From assembly GCA_934438085.1 (NCBI GenBank), contig CAKSBC010000018.1, positions 1 through 44,298 on the forward strand: a DNA stretch of 44,298 nt, written 5' to 3'. Shown here piece by piece: positions 34,701-43,146 of this stretch; positions within the stretch are counted from its first letter, which is position 1; the number at the start of each line of letters is the position of its first letter. The notes beneath the pieces were generated by a model that was given only the letters and a program-made list of their open reading frames with translations, did not search any database and was not told where the DNA came from. Position numbers and translations under genes: made by a program. Source of the DNA: an uncultured Lachnospiraceae bacterium (GTDB lineage Bacteria; Bacillota; Clostridia; Lachnospirales; Lachnospiraceae).

Positions 34701-36476
34701 TCAAACCTGTGTTAATGCCGCGTCATCTTCAACTATTGCTTTCTTTATAAGAAAATCGTCTACATTGTCAACGCCCGGAGCGGCTCCTATGAGCTCTCGC
34801 AGTTCTTCGTCAATAACGAGTTTTCTTGAAGCTTCAAGTCCTTTTACGATATTGCCCTCGGTCTTTTTGCCGTATTTATAAAGTGCCAAGCCAATAACGA
34901 CGCACACAATACCAATCAAAATACATAGCTTTAACATGCCGTAGAAGGAACTGAATATTCCTGTTTCATACTCTTCAAGATAGTATTCTGCACCCCAGCT
35001 TCCCTCGTATAAGTACAGGAACGCAGTTCCGCCGAGTGCCATTATTCCTGTAAGTAAGATGTAAATGCCTATATCTGCCAAATCTCCGAAACCAAGCTTC
35101 GTAGAAGGATTGATAGGGTAGTTGATAGGATCTGTTTTGAAATTACCCTTGTAGATCCATTTGAAGGCTATATACATTGCGAGTCCTAAAGCGAGTGCCA
35201 GGAAACCGGTTACGAAGTAGTCGGTTCCGTTTGCATATATTGCAAACATGCAAATGACTATGACCATACCGGAAAGAAGAGCCAGGAAACGGCTTCCGCC
35301 GGGCATGATGGCTAAGCCCATCTTTTTACGTTCCTCTATCGGATACATTTTCCTAAGCTTATAAAGCGTAGCTACAAGGAACAGATACAGATACAGCTGA
35401 ATAGGAGTTGATGCCATTACAAGTGTTGTAAAGTCAAACTGACAGCAGATTACTGTGAATATTCCGAGGAGTATTATTGAGATCGTCGGAATTCCTCGTT
35501 TATCTACCTTTCTCATAAGGAGAGGGAACATATGATCGTCAGCCATAACGAAGAATGCTCTTGATCCATGTGCGATGTAGGAACAGAAGATACCCATGTT
35601 TGAAATGATGGCAACAATAACGAATAATGTTCCTGCCCAGTTGCCTACATACTGAATAAGGACATCTGCATAGCCTACATAGCCTGCTGTCTGCTCGGTA
35701 CTCCACGCACTCCACTGACCGATTGCCGCAAGTGCTGCGAGAGTAGGAAGTATATATGACAGTGCTATGATAGGCTGAGAAATTCGCATTGCTTTTGGAA
35801 TGATCTGAGGGTTCTCCATTTCCTCTGCCATGTTGGACATACACTCATAGCCCGAATACATCCAAATGATAATAGCAACGCCGCTTCCGAAGGAACTGAA
35901 TACTCCCTCACCAGGATTGTAGAATGGCTCTATCGGGTTGTAGTTCCAGTTCATGAAGCCTACTATGGTAACTGCACCGAAAGCGATGAGGACCAAAATG
36001 TTGAATATCGTCTCAAGCTTTTCCAATACATCAAGGCCGATAATGTTGATTATCGTGAAGACAACAACCATTCCGATTTTTACGGCATATTCAGTTGTAG
36101 GAGTAAGTTCAAATATTTTTGAAGTGTAGCCTGCAACCAATACACAGTACTGAGCCTGCTGGATCCAGGTCGTAATTCCTGACCACCAGCCTACCTGCCA
36201 GCCCCAGAATTCTCCGAATGCCGCACGTCCCCATGCATACACGCCACCCTCATTCGGAAATATGGAACCAAGCTCGCCGACCATTTCACAAAGCGGAAAT
36301 GACCAGATAAACGGGAAGAGCAGAAGCATGAGAAGAGTAACACCGGGTCCGCTTGCTGATATTGCTTCCTCAATTCCAAAAGCACCGGCTGCTACGAATG
36401 AGAAAATAAGTGCCACTACACCTACCGTAGTCATTTTTTGCTTTTTTAATGAATTTGTACTTTTTTCATTCTCCAT
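34701..36476 (-). CDS. APC-family amino-acid permease (copy 1)
   Basis: About 591 residues from ATG 36476, which follows AAGGAGGT; a longer reading would run through the leader. 12 or more membrane segments. The first helix has SFVAAGAFGIEEAISASGPG, the backbone-binding Gly/Ser-rich break of APC transporters, here of the form seen in polyamine/amino-acid uptake branches (FGIEE). The fifth and sixth helix region has WMYSGYECMSNMAEEMENPQ. A cytosolic C-terminal tail of about 45 residues carries RKLVIDEELRELIGAAPGVD. It imports an amino acid or amino-acid derivative, presumably the substrate of the dehydrogenase encoded 93 bases downstream. Very similar to the copy at 38.5-40.2 kb. Confidence 0.88.
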   Translation of the reverse strand: MENEKSTNSLKKQKMTTVGVVALIFSFVAAGAFGIEEAISASGPGVTLLMLLLFPFIWSFPLCEMVGELGSIFPNEGGVYAWGRAAFGEFWGWQVGWWSGITTWIQQAQYCVLVAGYTSKIFELTPTTEYAVKIGMVVVFTIINIIGLDVLEKLETIFNILVLIAFGAVTIVGFMNWNYNPIEPFYNPGEGVFSSFGSGVAIIIWMYSGYECMSNMAEEMENPQIIPKAMRISQPIIALSYILPTLAALAAIGQWSAWSTEQTAGYVGYADVLIQYVGNWAGTLFVIVAIISNMGIFCSYIAHGSRAFFVMADDHMFPLLMRKVDKRGIPTISIILLGIFTVICCQFDFTTLVMASTPIQLYLYLFLVATLYKLRKMYPIEERKKMGLAIMPGGSRFLALLSGMVIVICMFAIYANGTDYFVTGFLALALGLAMYIAFKWIYKGNFKTDPINYPINPSTKLGFGDLADIGIYILLTGIMALGGTAFLYLYEGSWGAEYYLEEYETGIFSSFYGMLKLCILIGIVCVVIGLALYKYGKKTEGNIVKGLEASRKLVIDEELRELIGAAPGVDNVDDFLIKKAIVEDDAALTQV

Positions 36477-36593
36477 AAATACCTCCTTCAAGATTAATTT
36501 TGCCCTGCTTATTGATAAAAAAGAATTTCCACCTCCCCAAATGACGTTAACACACTGACTTAATAGCGAATTAACGTACAAAAACCAACAGTA
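36477..36593 (-). other. Leader between riboswitch 1 and permease copy 1
   Basis: About 115 bases. Bases 36584-36592 read CAACAG on the plus strand, so the mRNA contains CTGTTGGTT beyond the terminator; this can pair with AACCAACAG within the aptamer end (36645-36654). The AAGGAGGT ribosome binding site is at 36480-36487. No coding frame is supported. Confidence 0.5.
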
Positions 36594-36800
36594 CAAAAAA
36601 AGACAGATGAAACAATCGTTGTGTTGTTTCATCTGTCTACTTTGCCTGTTGGTTATCTCCTCGACGGTGCCATATTTAAATGGTCTCTCCAGATGTTAGG
36701 TCAGATAACCGTCTGTGTCCCAAGAGATTCAATACGGGTTCACAATACCCTGTATCTTGCTCCGTCGGTCAAAATGCGCTTTCCGATTATCGTCATCCCT
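36594..36800 (-). ncRNA. Tandem glycine-type riboswitch with terminator (copy 1)
   Basis: Read on the minus strand. Aptamer 1 begins near GATGACGATAATCGG (36783-36797) and has GACGGAGCAA (about 36757-36766) and AATCTCTTGGGACA (around 36715-36730). After a short linker, aptamer 2 has GGAGAGACC (about 36681-36689), GGCACCG (36665-36671), GAGGAGA and AGGCAAAG (36640-36647). The order GGAGAG / G-CACCG / GAGGAG / CAGGCAAA is that of gcvT-type glycine riboswitches. It runs into a terminator: 36626-36638 with 36601-36613 (13-bp stem) and six T. Regulation by glycine, or a close variant ligand, of the permease/dehydrogenase operon is inferred; on/off sense not determined. Confidence 0.8.
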
Positions 36801-36819
36801 GTATTTGATTTATGGCTTC

Positions 36820-36848
36820 ATGCTAATACAATAAAAAATAAATGTCAA
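36820..36848 (-). promoter_or_regulatory. Promoter of riboswitch operon 1
   Basis: On the minus strand TTGACA (36848-36843), 17-base spacer, TAGCAT (36825-36820). The other copy has exactly the same boxes and spacing, which supports it. Confidence 0.8.
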
Positions 36849-37111
36849 CGTAAAAACACAAAAAAGAAAAATAATGTACATATTTATAGAAAATTTAAAA
36901 GGATAAATTATAAAACTGCACAAAAAATAATGGCCCGATTTGCGAATACATGTTTAGGAAAGCGGGGTGTGTATCGAATTACAACAGGCAGTTATCTATG
37001 GCTGAAAAGATAACTGCCTGCATGTTAGAGGTTTATACATTCCGTCAAGTATATGGTATAAGACGGATGGGTGTATAACATTTTAAATAGTTCTTTTAAA
37101 TCATATTAGAG
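36849..37111. other. Intergenic region between the two operons
   Basis: No gene. It contains the right copy of CCGATTTGCGAATAC (36935-36949) and, 92 bases after dehydrogenase copy 2, a perfect 13-bp hairpin: CAGGCAGTTATCT (36985-36997) with AGATAACTGCCTG (37008-37020). The hairpin probably ends the second operon on the minus strand, although the T-run is weak. Confidence 0.6.
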
Positions 37112-38377
37112 TTATTCATCATCCTCTGTATAGTATCGTCCTTCAAGAATATCAAATGTGTAGTTAATATCAAGCTCATGAGCCCATTCAAGATACTGCT
37201 CAACCTGTCTGTCTTCAAGCATATCAGAAGTAATAAGGCCCTTCTGATCTATCATGTTGTTAACAAAGAGCTTTGTGAAGAGGAAGGCTCCCTGTCCTGT
37301 AAGATACATCTCACCTGACATTTTTGCTCTTTCAAAGGAATCAATAAGTCCAGGAGCCTGAACATGAAGATCAATCATAACATCGCGACCGTTCTTTTTG
37401 CCATAGGCTTCACAAACAAATGCTCCTCCGTCCTCGATGATTCCTTCTTCTATAATATCCTGGATTTCCTGCTCACTTTTAGGCGCCGTAGGAACATGGG
37501 AGAATACCCAATCAAAAGGAATTATTTCATGACCTTCAAATTCCTCAGCTTTATGGCTCAGAAGACCTGCTTTATAAAGCGGCATTGCGAAATCAAGTCC
37601 GTCTCCACCATATTTAAAAAATACATTTTTAACACCTTTAAAGTATTTTTCTGAATTGAAACCGAAAAACGCCGGTTCTTCGTGGCAATGCTCTCTGAGT
37701 ACTATAGGCTTGTAGTCATATTCAGGCCATCTTCTTGTGATAGGCTTGCTGAACGGAATTCGTCTTGCATGTTTACCATTTTCAAATGAGTAAGCATCTT
37801 CTTCCATATCGCAAAGTGCGGTCTCAGGTGACCACCAGTAAGGAATAAATCTTTTGGTTTTAACGCCTTCATATACCATGCAGCATATAGTGTCACATTC
37901 ATCAAGTTCCTGAACTGCTCTTCTGGCTGCAACACACATAAGTCCGGGAGATGAACCGGTTCCGACAAGTGCTGTTGTATTATTTTCAGCAAAGCGTTTA
38001 CTGTATTCGGTGTACATAAGGCCTACTCCTGTGATCCAATTATTATACGGATCTTCACAGTGGCCTATGTTCTCACAAGCAGAAAGGTCCTGATAGCAAC
38101 ATTTACAGCGGATAGCTGCCTCTAATACATTTACACCAAAATCGAGCGGCATTACATTGATGATTAATTCGCATCCTTCGGCTGCCTTTACAATTTCATC
38201 AACTACACCGGCATTCACCTGCTTTGGTGTTCCCTTTTTCATAAGTTTACATACAGCTTCAGCTGCAGCAAGATTATAGTCGGCACATATAATTTCTGTT
38301 ACATTAGGCTCCTGATCGAGTTTTCTGCAAATTGTTGAGCCTTGTGCTCCGCATCCGCAAACCATGATTTTCTTCAT
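37112..38377 (-). CDS. Saccharopine-dehydrogenase-like oxidoreductase (copy 2)
   Basis: 421 residues, GAGGTG before the start at 38377. It is the same length as copy 1, with the same Rossmann GCGAQG (8-13) and Asp33. It differs mainly in the middle (for example TRRWPEYDYKPIVLREHCHE against VRRWPEYDYKPITLCEHAHE, and KYGGDGLDFAMPLYKAG against KYGGGGVEFAKPLYKAG). Preserved length and motifs show that both copies are under selection. It lies behind permease copy 2 with an 83-base gap. The catalysed reaction is unknown beyond NAD-linked handling of an amino acid or N-substituted amino acid. Confidence 0.82.
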   Translation of the reverse strand: MKKIMVCGCGAQGSTICRKLDQEPNVTEIICADYNLAAAEAVCKLMKKGTPKQVNAGVVDEIVKAAEGCELIINVMPLDFGVNVLEAAIRCKCCYQDLSACENIGHCEDPYNNWITGVGLMYTEYSKRFAENNTTALVGTGSSPGLMCVAARRAVQELDECDTICCMVYEGVKTKRFIPYWWSPETALCDMEEDAYSFENGKHARRIPFSKPITRRWPEYDYKPIVLREHCHEEPAFFGFNSEKYFKGVKNVFFKYGGDGLDFAMPLYKAGLLSHKAEEFEGHEIIPFDWVFSHVPTAPKSEQEIQDIIEEGIIEDGGAFVCEAYGKKNGRDVMIDLHVQAPGLIDSFERAKMSGEMYLTGQGAFLFTKLFVNNMIDQKGLITSDMLEDRQVEQYLEWAHELDINYTFDILEGRYYTEDDE

Positions 38378-38460
38378 AAATACACCTCATGTATTCTTCG
38401 TATTAATGTAATCCATATACTTTTAATTACGTATCATTTAGTTTCATATTTTGCTGCAAA

Positions 38461-40206
38461 TTACTTTTTATGCTGAAGATTAAAAGTACGCATATCGTCA
38501 ACACCCGGAACAGCACCTATCAGTTCTCTGAGTTCCTCATCAACCAAAAGCTTTCTTGATGCTTCAAGCTGTTTAACGATCCCACCCTCGGTTTTTTTAC
38601 CGAAAAAATACAGAACAGCGCCAGCAATTGTACAAACAATACCTAATCCAACACAGAAGATCAGCATGGCATTGAAATTACTGAAAAAGCCTGAGCCATA
38701 TTCATCAAGATAGTATTCAGGCCCACAGCTGCCCTCATAGAAATATAGGAAAACTGCTCCGCCAAGGGACATTAATCCTGTAAGCAGCGTGTAGATACCT
38801 ATATCTGCCAAGTCACCAACTCCGAGCTTTGTTGTTTGATTCAGCGGATAATTGATAGGATCAATTTTGAAATTACCTTTATATATCCATTTAAATGCTA
38901 TGTACATTATGAGACCGAGTGCTAATACAACAAATCCGGTAATAAAGTAATCTGTACCGTTGGCATAGATTGCAAACATACATATTAAAGCAACTGATAA
39001 TGACAGAAGACTTATAATTAAGCGTCCACCAGGCATTACTGTAAGCCCCATTTGTTTTCTTGCCTCGATCGGATACATTTTCCTGAGCTTATAGAGCGTT
39101 GCAATGAGGAAAAGGTAAAGATAAAGCTGTATTGGCGTTGCAGCCATAACTAAGGTTGTGAAGTCAAAGTTACAGCAAAGCACTGTAAATATTCCAAGAA
39201 GGATAAGTGAAATTGTAGGAATTCCGCGTTTATCAACTTTCCTCAGGATAAGTGGAAACATATGGTCATCAGCCATTACGAAAAATGCTCTGGAACCATG
39301 AGCAATATAGGAACAGAAAATACCCATATTTGAAATAATGGCAATAATAACAAATAGTGTTCCGGCCCAGCTGCCGACATATTGAATGAGCACATCAGCA
39401 TAACCTACATAACCTGCAGTCTGCTCGGTGCTCCATGCACTCCACTGACCAATTGCCGCAAGAGCAGCAAGAGTTGGAAGGATATAGGATAATGCTATTA
39501 CCGGCTGAGATATTCGCATCGCTTTTGGTATTATCTGTGGATTTTCCATTTCCTCAGCCATATTCGACATGCATTCGTAGCCTGAGTACATCCAGATAAT
39601 TATCGCAACACCGCTGCCAAAGGAACTGAATAAGCCTTCATCCGGATTGTAGAACGGCTCAATAGGGTTATAATGCCAATTCATAAATCCAACTATTGTC
39701 ACAGCAGCAAAGGCAACAAGGACAGCACCGTTGAATACAGTTTCAAGCTTTTCGAGCCAATCAAGTCCCATGATATTAATTACGGTGAAAATGACGACCA
39801 TAGCAATTTTTATAGTGTATTCAGCAGCAGGAGTGAGCTCCATTATCTTAGAGGCGTATCCTGCAACTATTGCGCAGTACTGTGCCTGACTTATCCACGT
39901 GCTTATACCTGACCACCAGCCAACCTGCCATCCCCAGAATTCGCCGAAAGCAGCTCTGCCCCATGCATATACACCGCCTTCATTAGGGAAGATAGATCCC
40001 AATTCACCAACCATCTCACAGAGAGGAAATGACCATATAAATGGGAATATAAGAAGCATAAATAAAGTTACACCCGGACCACTGGCTGAGATAGCCTCTT
40101 CAATACCGAAAGCTCCTGCGGCAACAAATGAAAAAATAAGAGCAACTACACCTACAGTAGTCATTTTTTGCTTTTTTAATGAACTTGTACTTTTTTCCTC
40201 ACCCAT
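38461..40206 (-). CDS. APC-family amino-acid permease (copy 2)
   Basis: 581 residues, AAAGGAGG before the start at 40206. Nearly collinear with copy 1: same KKQKMTTVGVVALIFSFVAA opening and FGIEEAISASGPG break. The sequences diverge most in the TM5 stretch and in the last 25 residues (GVDDMRTFNLQHKK against a longer acidic tail in copy 1). It sits between riboswitch copy 2 and dehydrogenase copy 2. Conserved pairing in both operons argues that the permease supplies the dehydrogenase substrate. Confidence 0.88.
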   Translation of the reverse strand: MGEEKSTSSLKKQKMTTVGVVALIFSFVAAGAFGIEEAISASGPGVTLFMLLIFPFIWSFPLCEMVGELGSIFPNEGGVYAWGRAAFGEFWGWQVGWWSGISTWISQAQYCAIVAGYASKIMELTPAAEYTIKIAMVVIFTVINIMGLDWLEKLETVFNGAVLVAFAAVTIVGFMNWHYNPIEPFYNPDEGLFSSFGSGVAIIIWMYSGYECMSNMAEEMENPQIIPKAMRISQPVIALSYILPTLAALAAIGQWSAWSTEQTAGYVGYADVLIQYVGSWAGTLFVIIAIISNMGIFCSYIAHGSRAFFVMADDHMFPLILRKVDKRGIPTISLILLGIFTVLCCNFDFTTLVMAATPIQLYLYLFLIATLYKLRKMYPIEARKQMGLTVMPGGRLIISLLSLSVALICMFAIYANGTDYFITGFVVLALGLIMYIAFKWIYKGNFKIDPINYPLNQTTKLGVGDLADIGIYTLLTGLMSLGGAVFLYFYEGSCGPEYYLDEYGSGFFSNFNAMLIFCVGLGIVCTIAGAVLYFFGKKTEGGIVKQLEASRKLLVDEELRELIGAVPGVDDMRTFNLQHKK

Positions 40207-40327
40207 AAAAACCTCCTTTAAAATAAGTGTTTACCCGGTTATTCTTAAAAAGCTTGTTTCACCTCCTTATAAAAAGATATTAATATAGTAACTTGATATC
40301 AAATTAACGTACAAAAAAACCAACAGT

Positions 40328-40535
40328 ACAAAAAAAAGACAGAGGAACTTAACTTTGTAAGTTCCCTGTCCTTAAGCCTGTTGGTTCTATCCTCGTTGGC
40401 GCCAAATATAAATTGGACTCTCCAGGGGGTGGTCAGATAACCTTCTCTTTTTACCTGATAGGTTCGGTATAACTTTACAAGGGTCATACCTTTCTTCGTT
40501 GGTTGTATAACATTTTCGGATTATCGTCATCCCGT
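40328..40535 (-). ncRNA. Tandem glycine-type riboswitch with terminator (copy 2)
   Basis: Read on the minus strand. GATGACGATAATCCG (about 40516-40531) starts the fold, as in copy 1. Aptamer 1 includes CAACGAAG and AGGTAAAAAGAG (40445-40456). Aptamer 2 has GGAGAGTCC (40415-40423), GGCGCC (40398-40403), ACGAGGATAG and CAGGCTTAAGGACAG. The terminator pairs 40359-40370 with 40338-40350 (one bulge), followed by eight T (40337-40330). CTGTTGGTT again occurs just past the T-run. Primary sequence differs from copy 1 while the conserved glycine-aptamer positions are kept, which supports a functional RNA. Confidence 0.8.
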
Positions 40536-40707
40536 ATTAAATTATGCTTTTATGCTATTACTTGAAAATCATATTGTCAATGAAAAAATCAAAAATAATA
40601 GCAAATTATTTATTTTATTAGATAAAAACGAAAATTTATTGGTCATTATGCACAAAAGAATAAGATGTATATCAAATAAATTAAGTCGCTTACGCGATAA
40701 ATAAAAA
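40536..40707. other. Upstream region of operon 2
   Basis: AT-rich, no gene. It holds the promoter entered separately, then featureless sequence up to the terminator of the next minus-strand operon. Confidence 0.5.
40552..40580 (-). promoter_or_regulatory. Promoter of riboswitch operon 2
   Basis: On the minus strand TTGACA (40580-40575), 17-base spacer, TAGCAT (40557-40552), identical in layout to the operon 1 promoter. Confidence 0.8.
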
Positions 40708-40752
40708 TGCTTAAATGTGTGTATTTATGCAAGAAATACACACATTTAAGCA
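40708..40752 (-). terminator. 19-bp perfect hairpin ending the MoxR/VWA operon
   Basis: The arms 40708-40726 and 40734-40752 are exact complements over 19 bases with a seven-base loop. On the minus strand the stem is followed by ATTTTTATTTA. It lies 44 bases after the C_GCAxxG gene stop. Confidence 0.9.
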
Positions 40753-40795
40753 CGCTTAGTTTAAAGAAATTCTTATCATTTAATGGATGATTATA

Positions 40796-41206
40796 TCAAT
40801 CTGCAATAAGCATGTTTTCCCTAAGAATATTCTCAACAAGAGCTACACACTCATATACCATTTCGTCACAATGAGGCTTTTTCTCCCTGCCGGCTTCCTT
40901 ATTAATGCGGAGAAGATCAGCACATATAAGATGATTGTCATGATTAGCTCTGAGAGCACGGTAGTAGGCATTTACCACGTCCTGGCTGTTAAGCCCGAAG
41001 AGACCTAAAGCCATAAGGCCGCCGGTTATGGCACCGCATACACTTGCCATCTTCATACCTGAGCCGAAGTTTGCCGAGATGTTGAAAGCCTGTTCATCAC
41101 TGAGTCCTGCTTCATTTGCAAAGGACATGAAAACAGACTGTGCACAGTTATAATGTGTGTTCGGATCATTTCTGAGGGCGATAGCCTTATCTGAATATTT
41201 ACTCAT
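40796..41206 (-). CDS. C_GCAxxG_C_C family protein
   Basis: 136 residues, AAGAAGG before the start at 41206. It carries YNCAQSVFMSFANEAGL, FGSGMKMASVCGAITGGLMA and a C-terminal PHCDEMVYECVALVENIL, the spaced Cys/Gly pattern that names PF09719, a family thought to bind metal or a redox cofactor and of unknown role. It is last in the operon behind the VWA protein, 26 bases apart. Confidence 0.85.
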   Translation of the reverse strand: MSKYSDKAIALRNDPNTHYNCAQSVFMSFANEAGLSDEQAFNISANFGSGMKMASVCGAITGGLMALGLFGLNSQDVVNAYYRALRANHDNHLICADLLRINKEAGREKKPHCDEMVYECVALVENILRENMLIAD

Positions 41207-41232
41207 TTTAAACCTTCTTTCCTGTTGCTTTA

Positions 41233-43116
41233 TTATTCGGGAACATTTTCCCTTAACACAGACTGCATTAGATCAATAATGCCTCCGGCAAGCTGAGCTA
41301 AGCTGCGGATACGTATATATTCCTTTCCGTAGATCCTATACGCATTTTCAAGATGCGCTGTTGATCCGTGGAATACGGCGGCAGTCTTTATACCTGATTT
41401 TCGAAGCTCCGCTACAGCTTCTCTTGCATTTTCGACAGGGATAAGTCCTTCGTAATTGCCGGGTCTTTTTTCGCCCGGCTTTAGTGCCAATGGGACGGAA
41501 TCGTTAGGGCTTGCATCAGTCAGCACTAACAATATATGCTGCCTGTCATGCTCCTTCTTTTGCATATCAGATATCATATGACCGCATGCCTTAAGCGCTA
41601 AGGCATCACGGTTCCAGCCGGCGGCAAAATATCCGAAGACGCCGTCTGAGCGCTTATCCTCAAAGGACTTCAGTCTGCTTAGGACAGTATAACCTTTAAT
41701 GCTTCTGAATGAAAGTATTTGAACGGAAATACCGGCCTTGACAAAGCTCTCTGAGAGAGTATAAGCCTCAGAAGCAATCAGCTCCTGAGAGTTCATACGT
41801 GACTGAGAGGCATCCAACAGAATAGTTAAGGATAAATTGTTTTCAGCTTCGTCACCTTCTCTTAAAAATACCTTCTGATCACCTAAAACAGCAAGTCTAT
41901 ATATCTTTTTGGTGTCTAATATGCCGCGCTCCGATGGCTCAGGCAGATGCTTTAAATATGACGAGATAACCGTCTCAAGCTCGGATGAAAGCTTTCTGAT
42001 GCTCTCATTGATCTGCATTGAATGCTTACTGAAATAGTCTATGTTTTTTGCTCGCTGTTCGCTCACAGAGCTTTTGGCATTGCTGATTTCCCTCAGAGCC
42101 TGTTTGGAAAGCTGAAGAGAGCTGTAATCGTAAGGATCTGTTTTATCAGGGCTCTTGTTTTCTCCGGATTTTGCTGATTCTGTTCGATTTTCATTTTGTG
42201 CCGGAACGTCGGGAGAAGTCGGAGTATGCTTATGTGAACTTCTGTCCTCAGCAAACCACAGCTTGCAGTCAATATCGTCTCCGCTGCATAAAACCGATTC
42301 TATATTGGAAAGCTCGGCTTCAGTATATATGCTCTTTCCGAAGCAGGCTTCGATGTAGGCTCTTGCCTCAGCATCATCACCGGCGGCCCTCTTAAAGCCG
42401 TTTTCCTGCTTTAGTAAAACAGCGTTTGTCGGGTCACCGTCGCCAGTTCCGGTGCGGACTATAAGATGTCCGGTATTTTTCATCTGAGCATATTTATGCC
42501 TGCCCCAGAGCTTTTTAAAAAGGCCTGTTCTGTGTCTGCCGGCTTCTTTATCCGAAGCCTCAGGATCAAAGCGGAAGTATTCTGTTAAAAATTCAGAAAG
42601 TTTCTTTATGAGCGCATCGGTATCCAATTCTGACGGAAACATCAGTGCTTCATATATCTTATGCTCCTTAGGAGACATGATAGGCATCTTGCGCCCTGTC
42701 ACAGCCGACCAGCGAGCCTGCTGCTGTGTATATACCGGCATGCTCATAAGCTCCATCTGCTGCTTCGAAAGAGTCTGCTGAATACGGAAAAATTCCTCTG
42801 CATGCGCCTTTCTTAAATCGGAAAGCGCGGGTCGAGAACCGATCTCCTTGCCGTAAAGACAGCTTTCTAAAGCAAGCCATACATACTCATCATATTCATC
42901 AGAAGCTGACGCATAGCTGTAGCTGTCTATAAACGCTGATATTTTATCAATATCGAGCCATTTTTTTGTCAGGCCGATAATGACATTAAAATAAAAGTCA
43001 GGACGACCGTTGCTGTAGAATGCGAGAAAAGGTGGATCAAAATCGTAATCTCCGGCGGCATTCCATATAACGTTTAAAGCCTTTCTTGAGTTGGAGGAAT
43101 AATGCTTTTTAATCAT
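41233..43116 (-). CDS. VWA-domain protein, CoxE/NorD-like
   Basis: 627 residues. The C-terminal von Willebrand A domain has a full MIDAS: DASQS at 435-439 (D435, S437, S439) and LVLTDASPND near 530. The N-terminal 280 residues are a family-specific region, and 285-350 is a hydrophilic Ser/Lys/Glu linker. VWA proteins of this kind work with a MoxR ATPase, encoded immediately upstream, to insert metals or mature enzymes (for example CoxD/CoxE, NorQ/NorD, CbbQ/CbbO). The client here is unknown: no oxidoreductase is in the operon, only the C_GCAxxG protein. Confidence 0.85.
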   Translation of the reverse strand: MIKKHYSSNSRKALNVIWNAAGDYDFDPPFLAFYSNGRPDFYFNVIIGLTKKWLDIDKISAFIDSYSYASASDEYDEYVWLALESCLYGKEIGSRPALSDLRKAHAEEFFRIQQTLSKQQMELMSMPVYTQQQARWSAVTGRKMPIMSPKEHKIYEALMFPSELDTDALIKKLSEFLTEYFRFDPEASDKEAGRHRTGLFKKLWGRHKYAQMKNTGHLIVRTGTGDGDPTNAVLLKQENGFKRAAGDDAEARAYIEACFGKSIYTEAELSNIESVLCSGDDIDCKLWFAEDRSSHKHTPTSPDVPAQNENRTESAKSGENKSPDKTDPYDYSSLQLSKQALREISNAKSSVSEQRAKNIDYFSKHSMQINESIRKLSSELETVISSYLKHLPEPSERGILDTKKIYRLAVLGDQKVFLREGDEAENNLSLTILLDASQSRMNSQELIASEAYTLSESFVKAGISVQILSFRSIKGYTVLSRLKSFEDKRSDGVFGYFAAGWNRDALALKACGHMISDMQKKEHDRQHILLVLTDASPNDSVPLALKPGEKRPGNYEGLIPVENAREAVAELRKSGIKTAAVFHGSTAHLENAYRIYGKEYIRIRSLAQLAGGIIDLMQSVLRENVPE

Positions 43117-43146
43117 GATTAATGAACCTCAAAGCACTTTTTTATA

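Noticed and set aside
36477..36632. Longer N-terminus for permease copy 1
   Set aside because: The extension is leader sequence reaching into the riboswitch terminator; ATG 36476 has AAGGAGGT and matches the copy 2 start.
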